From contig CAJOOV010000021.1 in assembly GCA_905236265.1 (NCBI GenBank), forward strand, positions 1-6,881: a stretch of DNA of 6,881 nt, read 5' to 3'. A program made the translations under genes and the position numbers. The notes beneath the pieces were generated by a model. It had not been told where the DNA came from. It saw only the letters and a program-made list of their open reading frames with translations, and made no database searches. Shown piece after piece: positions 5,425-6,881 of this stretch. Position 1 is the stretch's first letter, and each line of letters opens with the position of its first letter. The stretch comes from an uncultured Oscillospiraceae bacterium (GTDB lineage Bacteria; Bacillota; Clostridia; Oscillospirales; Oscillospiraceae).

Positions 5425-6780
5425 CTAATGCCGCCCCAAAGTGGCCAGCGCCTCCCGGATATTGGACACGGGAATCAGCGTCAGACCGGGAATCTCCAAA
5501 TCCTTTGCCCCCCGCACGGGAACAAGGCATTTGCCAAACCCAAGGCGGCGGATTTCCGAGAGCCTCTGTCCCAAAACGCTGACACTGCGAATCTCTCCTG
5601 TCAGTCCCACTTCACCCACTGCCGCCAGATCCTCCGGAACCGCCTGATCCCGGAAGCAGGAGGCCAGCGCCAGCACCACCGCCAGATCCGCCGCAGGCTC
5701 ATTCAGCGTAAGCCCGCCGATCACGTTGATGAAAGCATCGCAGTTTCCGATTCTCAGACCGCCCCGCTTTTCCAGAACGGCCAGCAGAAGGGTGGCACGG
5801 TTATAGTCAATGCCGTTGCTGGTGCGTCTGGGCACCGCATAGCTGGTGGGCGCAACCAGCGCCTGCACCTCAGCCAGAATGGGACGTACCCCCTCCATCA
5901 CGCAGGTAACACAGGAGCCGGGCGTGCCCGACGGACGCTCTGAGAGCAGCAGCTCCGAGGGATTGGGCACCTCCCGCAGTCCCGCATCCAGCATTTCAAA
6001 CACGCCGATCTCGTCTGTTGCGCCGAAGCGGTTTTTTGCCGCCCTGAGAATACGGTATGCCAGATTCTGTTCTCCCTCAAAGGAGAGAACGCAGTCCACA
6101 ATATGCTCCAACACCTTCGGGCCGGCAATCGAGCCCTCCTTGTTGATGTGGCCGATGACAAAGACCGTGATGCCCCGCCCCTTTGCCAGCTCCATCAGGC
6201 TCATGGCGCAGGCCTTTACCTGCGCCACGCTGCCGGGCAGGGAGTCGGAGCCCTCCTGAAACATGGTCTGAATGGAGTCCACGATCAGAATATCCGGCTG
6301 GAGCTGCTCCACATTGTCCAGCACCCGGTTCAGATTGGTCTCTGCCAGCAGATACATCCCCTCGCCTGCCACGCCCAGCCGCTGGGCTCTCAGCTTGATC
6401 TGACGGGCAGACTCCTCCCCGGAGACATACAGCACCCGGTAGCTGTGGGAGAGGGTGTCACTGATCTGGAGCATGAGGGTGGATTTTCCGATGCCGGGGC
6501 TTCCGCCTACCAGCACAAGGGAGCCCTGTACCGCACCGCCTCCCAGAACACGGTCAAGCTCTCCCATGCCGGTGGCAAACCGGATTTCCTGCGCTGTCTC
6601 CACATCCTTCAGAGACATCGCCTTTGCTGCGCCTCTTGCACTCGCCGCCGCAACCGGGGCTTTTGCCTTTGCAGGCTGCTCCACAATGGTATTCCAGCTC
6701 CCGCAGCCGGGGCATCTCCCCTGCCACTTGGGAAACTCGTTTCCGCATTGGGTACAGTAAAACAGTGTTCTTGTCTTCAT
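5425..6780 (-). CDS. radA: DNA repair protein RadA (Sms), branch-migration ATPase
   Basis: A full-length 451-residue RadA. It processes recombination intermediates by ATP-driven branch migration with RecA in recombinational repair and, in Firmicutes, natural transformation. A zinc finger is formed by Cys9, Cys12, Cys23 and Cys26 (CTQCG...CPGCG). The RecA-like ATPase has Walker A GSPGIGKST (93-101) and Walker B ILIVDS (164-169). The RadA-specific KNRFG motif is at 249-253. The C-terminal part from about 270 is the Lon-protease-like domain, with GGLTLNEPAADLAV (355-368) and VGEVGLTGEIR (388-398). No key residue is missing, and length matches the family (about 450-460). The ATG overlaps the stop of the upstream gene. 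AGGAGAA lies about 14 nt upstream, farther than usual, so translational coupling is likely. It converges on the SOS polymerase operon. No LexA box is seen in the short upstream stretch available. Confidence 0.98.
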   Translation of the reverse strand: MKTRTLFYCTQCGNEFPKWQGRCPGCGSWNTIVEQPAKAKAPVAAASARGAAKAMSLKDVETAQEIRFATGMGELDRVLGGGAVQGSLVLVGGSPGIGKSTLMLQISDTLSHSYRVLYVSGEESARQIKLRAQRLGVAGEGMYLLAETNLNRVLDNVEQLQPDILIVDSIQTMFQEGSDSLPGSVAQVKACAMSLMELAKGRGITVFVIGHINKEGSIAGPKVLEHIVDCVLSFEGEQNLAYRILRAAKNRFGATDEIGVFEMLDAGLREVPNPSELLLSERPSGTPGSCVTCVMEGVRPILAEVQALVAPTSYAVPRRTSNGIDYNRATLLLAVLEKRGGLRIGNCDAFINVIGGLTLNEPAADLAVVLALASCFRDQAVPEDLAAVGEVGLTGEIRSVSVLGQRLSEIRRLGFGKCLVPVRGAKDLEIPGLTLIPVSNIREALATLGRH

Positions 6781-6881
6781 CGCTGCTGTGTCACTTCTCC
6801 TGTATGCTGTGTCACGGAGAGAAAGCTGCCCATCAGAACGGCGGCGATCCGCCTCTGATACCCCTCGTCCTGCAAAAGCCG
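6777..6881 (-). CDS. C-terminal end of an unidentified gene upstream of radA
   Basis: The frame open from the right edge gives 34 residues, beginning RLLQDEGYQRRIAAVLMG and ending VTQQR before TGA (6777-6779). The stop overlaps the radA start as ATGA and the radA ribosome binding site lies inside its last codons, which is the typical arrangement of two coupled genes in one operon. The fragment is too short to recognise a family; it does not look like the end of ClpC, a common radA neighbour in Bacillus. Confidence 0.6.
   Translation of the reverse strand, partial: RLLQDEGYQRRIAAVLMGSFLSVTQHTGEVTQQR

Noticed and set aside
6103..6858. Plus-strand open frame (251 codons) opposite radA.
   Set aside because: It is antisense to intact radA, with shadow-frame composition and no recognised motif.

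Overview
This window looks like chromosomal DNA from a moderately GC-rich, low-complexity-free Firmicute, most probably a gut Clostridium relative (Oscillospiraceae-like). The reasons are strong AGGAGG-type ribosome binding sites, sigma-A type promoters, a Bacillus/Clostridium-type LexA box, and a Y-family polymerase paired with a YolD-like protein. The genus assignment is inference.

Layout, left to right. Bases 1-528 (minus) hold the N-terminal half of a DEAD-box RNA helicase that runs off the left edge, with its own promoter just upstream. Bases 624-3059 (minus) encode a secreted protein: signal peptide, transglutaminase-like domain with an intact Cys-His-Asp triad, and five C-terminal fibronectin type III-like repeats. 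Its most credible start is a rare CTG codon. The longer reading frame runs back through what looks like its own promoter.

The intergenic stretch at about 3060-3242 is a divergent control region. The rightward promoter is a perfect TTGACA-17-TATAAT, with a near-perfect LexA box on its transcription start. It drives a two-gene operon: a Y-family translesion DNA polymerase (3243-4757) and a YolD-like protein (4754-5194), coupled by an ATGA overlap. This is a textbook SOS mutagenesis cassette.

Bases 5177-5420 are the oddest part. Two identical 28-bp palindromic hairpins flank about 183 bp packed with further hairpins and bounded by imperfect inverted repeats. The first hairpin contains the stop codon of the YolD-like gene. 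The second is followed by six T residues and acts as the terminator. The block looks like a small non-autonomous repeat element inserted at, or duplicating, a terminator.

Bases 5425-6780 (minus) encode RadA, the recombination branch-migration ATPase, converging on the polymerase operon. Its start overlaps the end of an unidentified upstream gene (6777-6881). No complete novel system is evident. The SOS cassette facing radA is a functional theme (DNA damage tolerance and repair), and the hairpin element is the best candidate for something undescribed.
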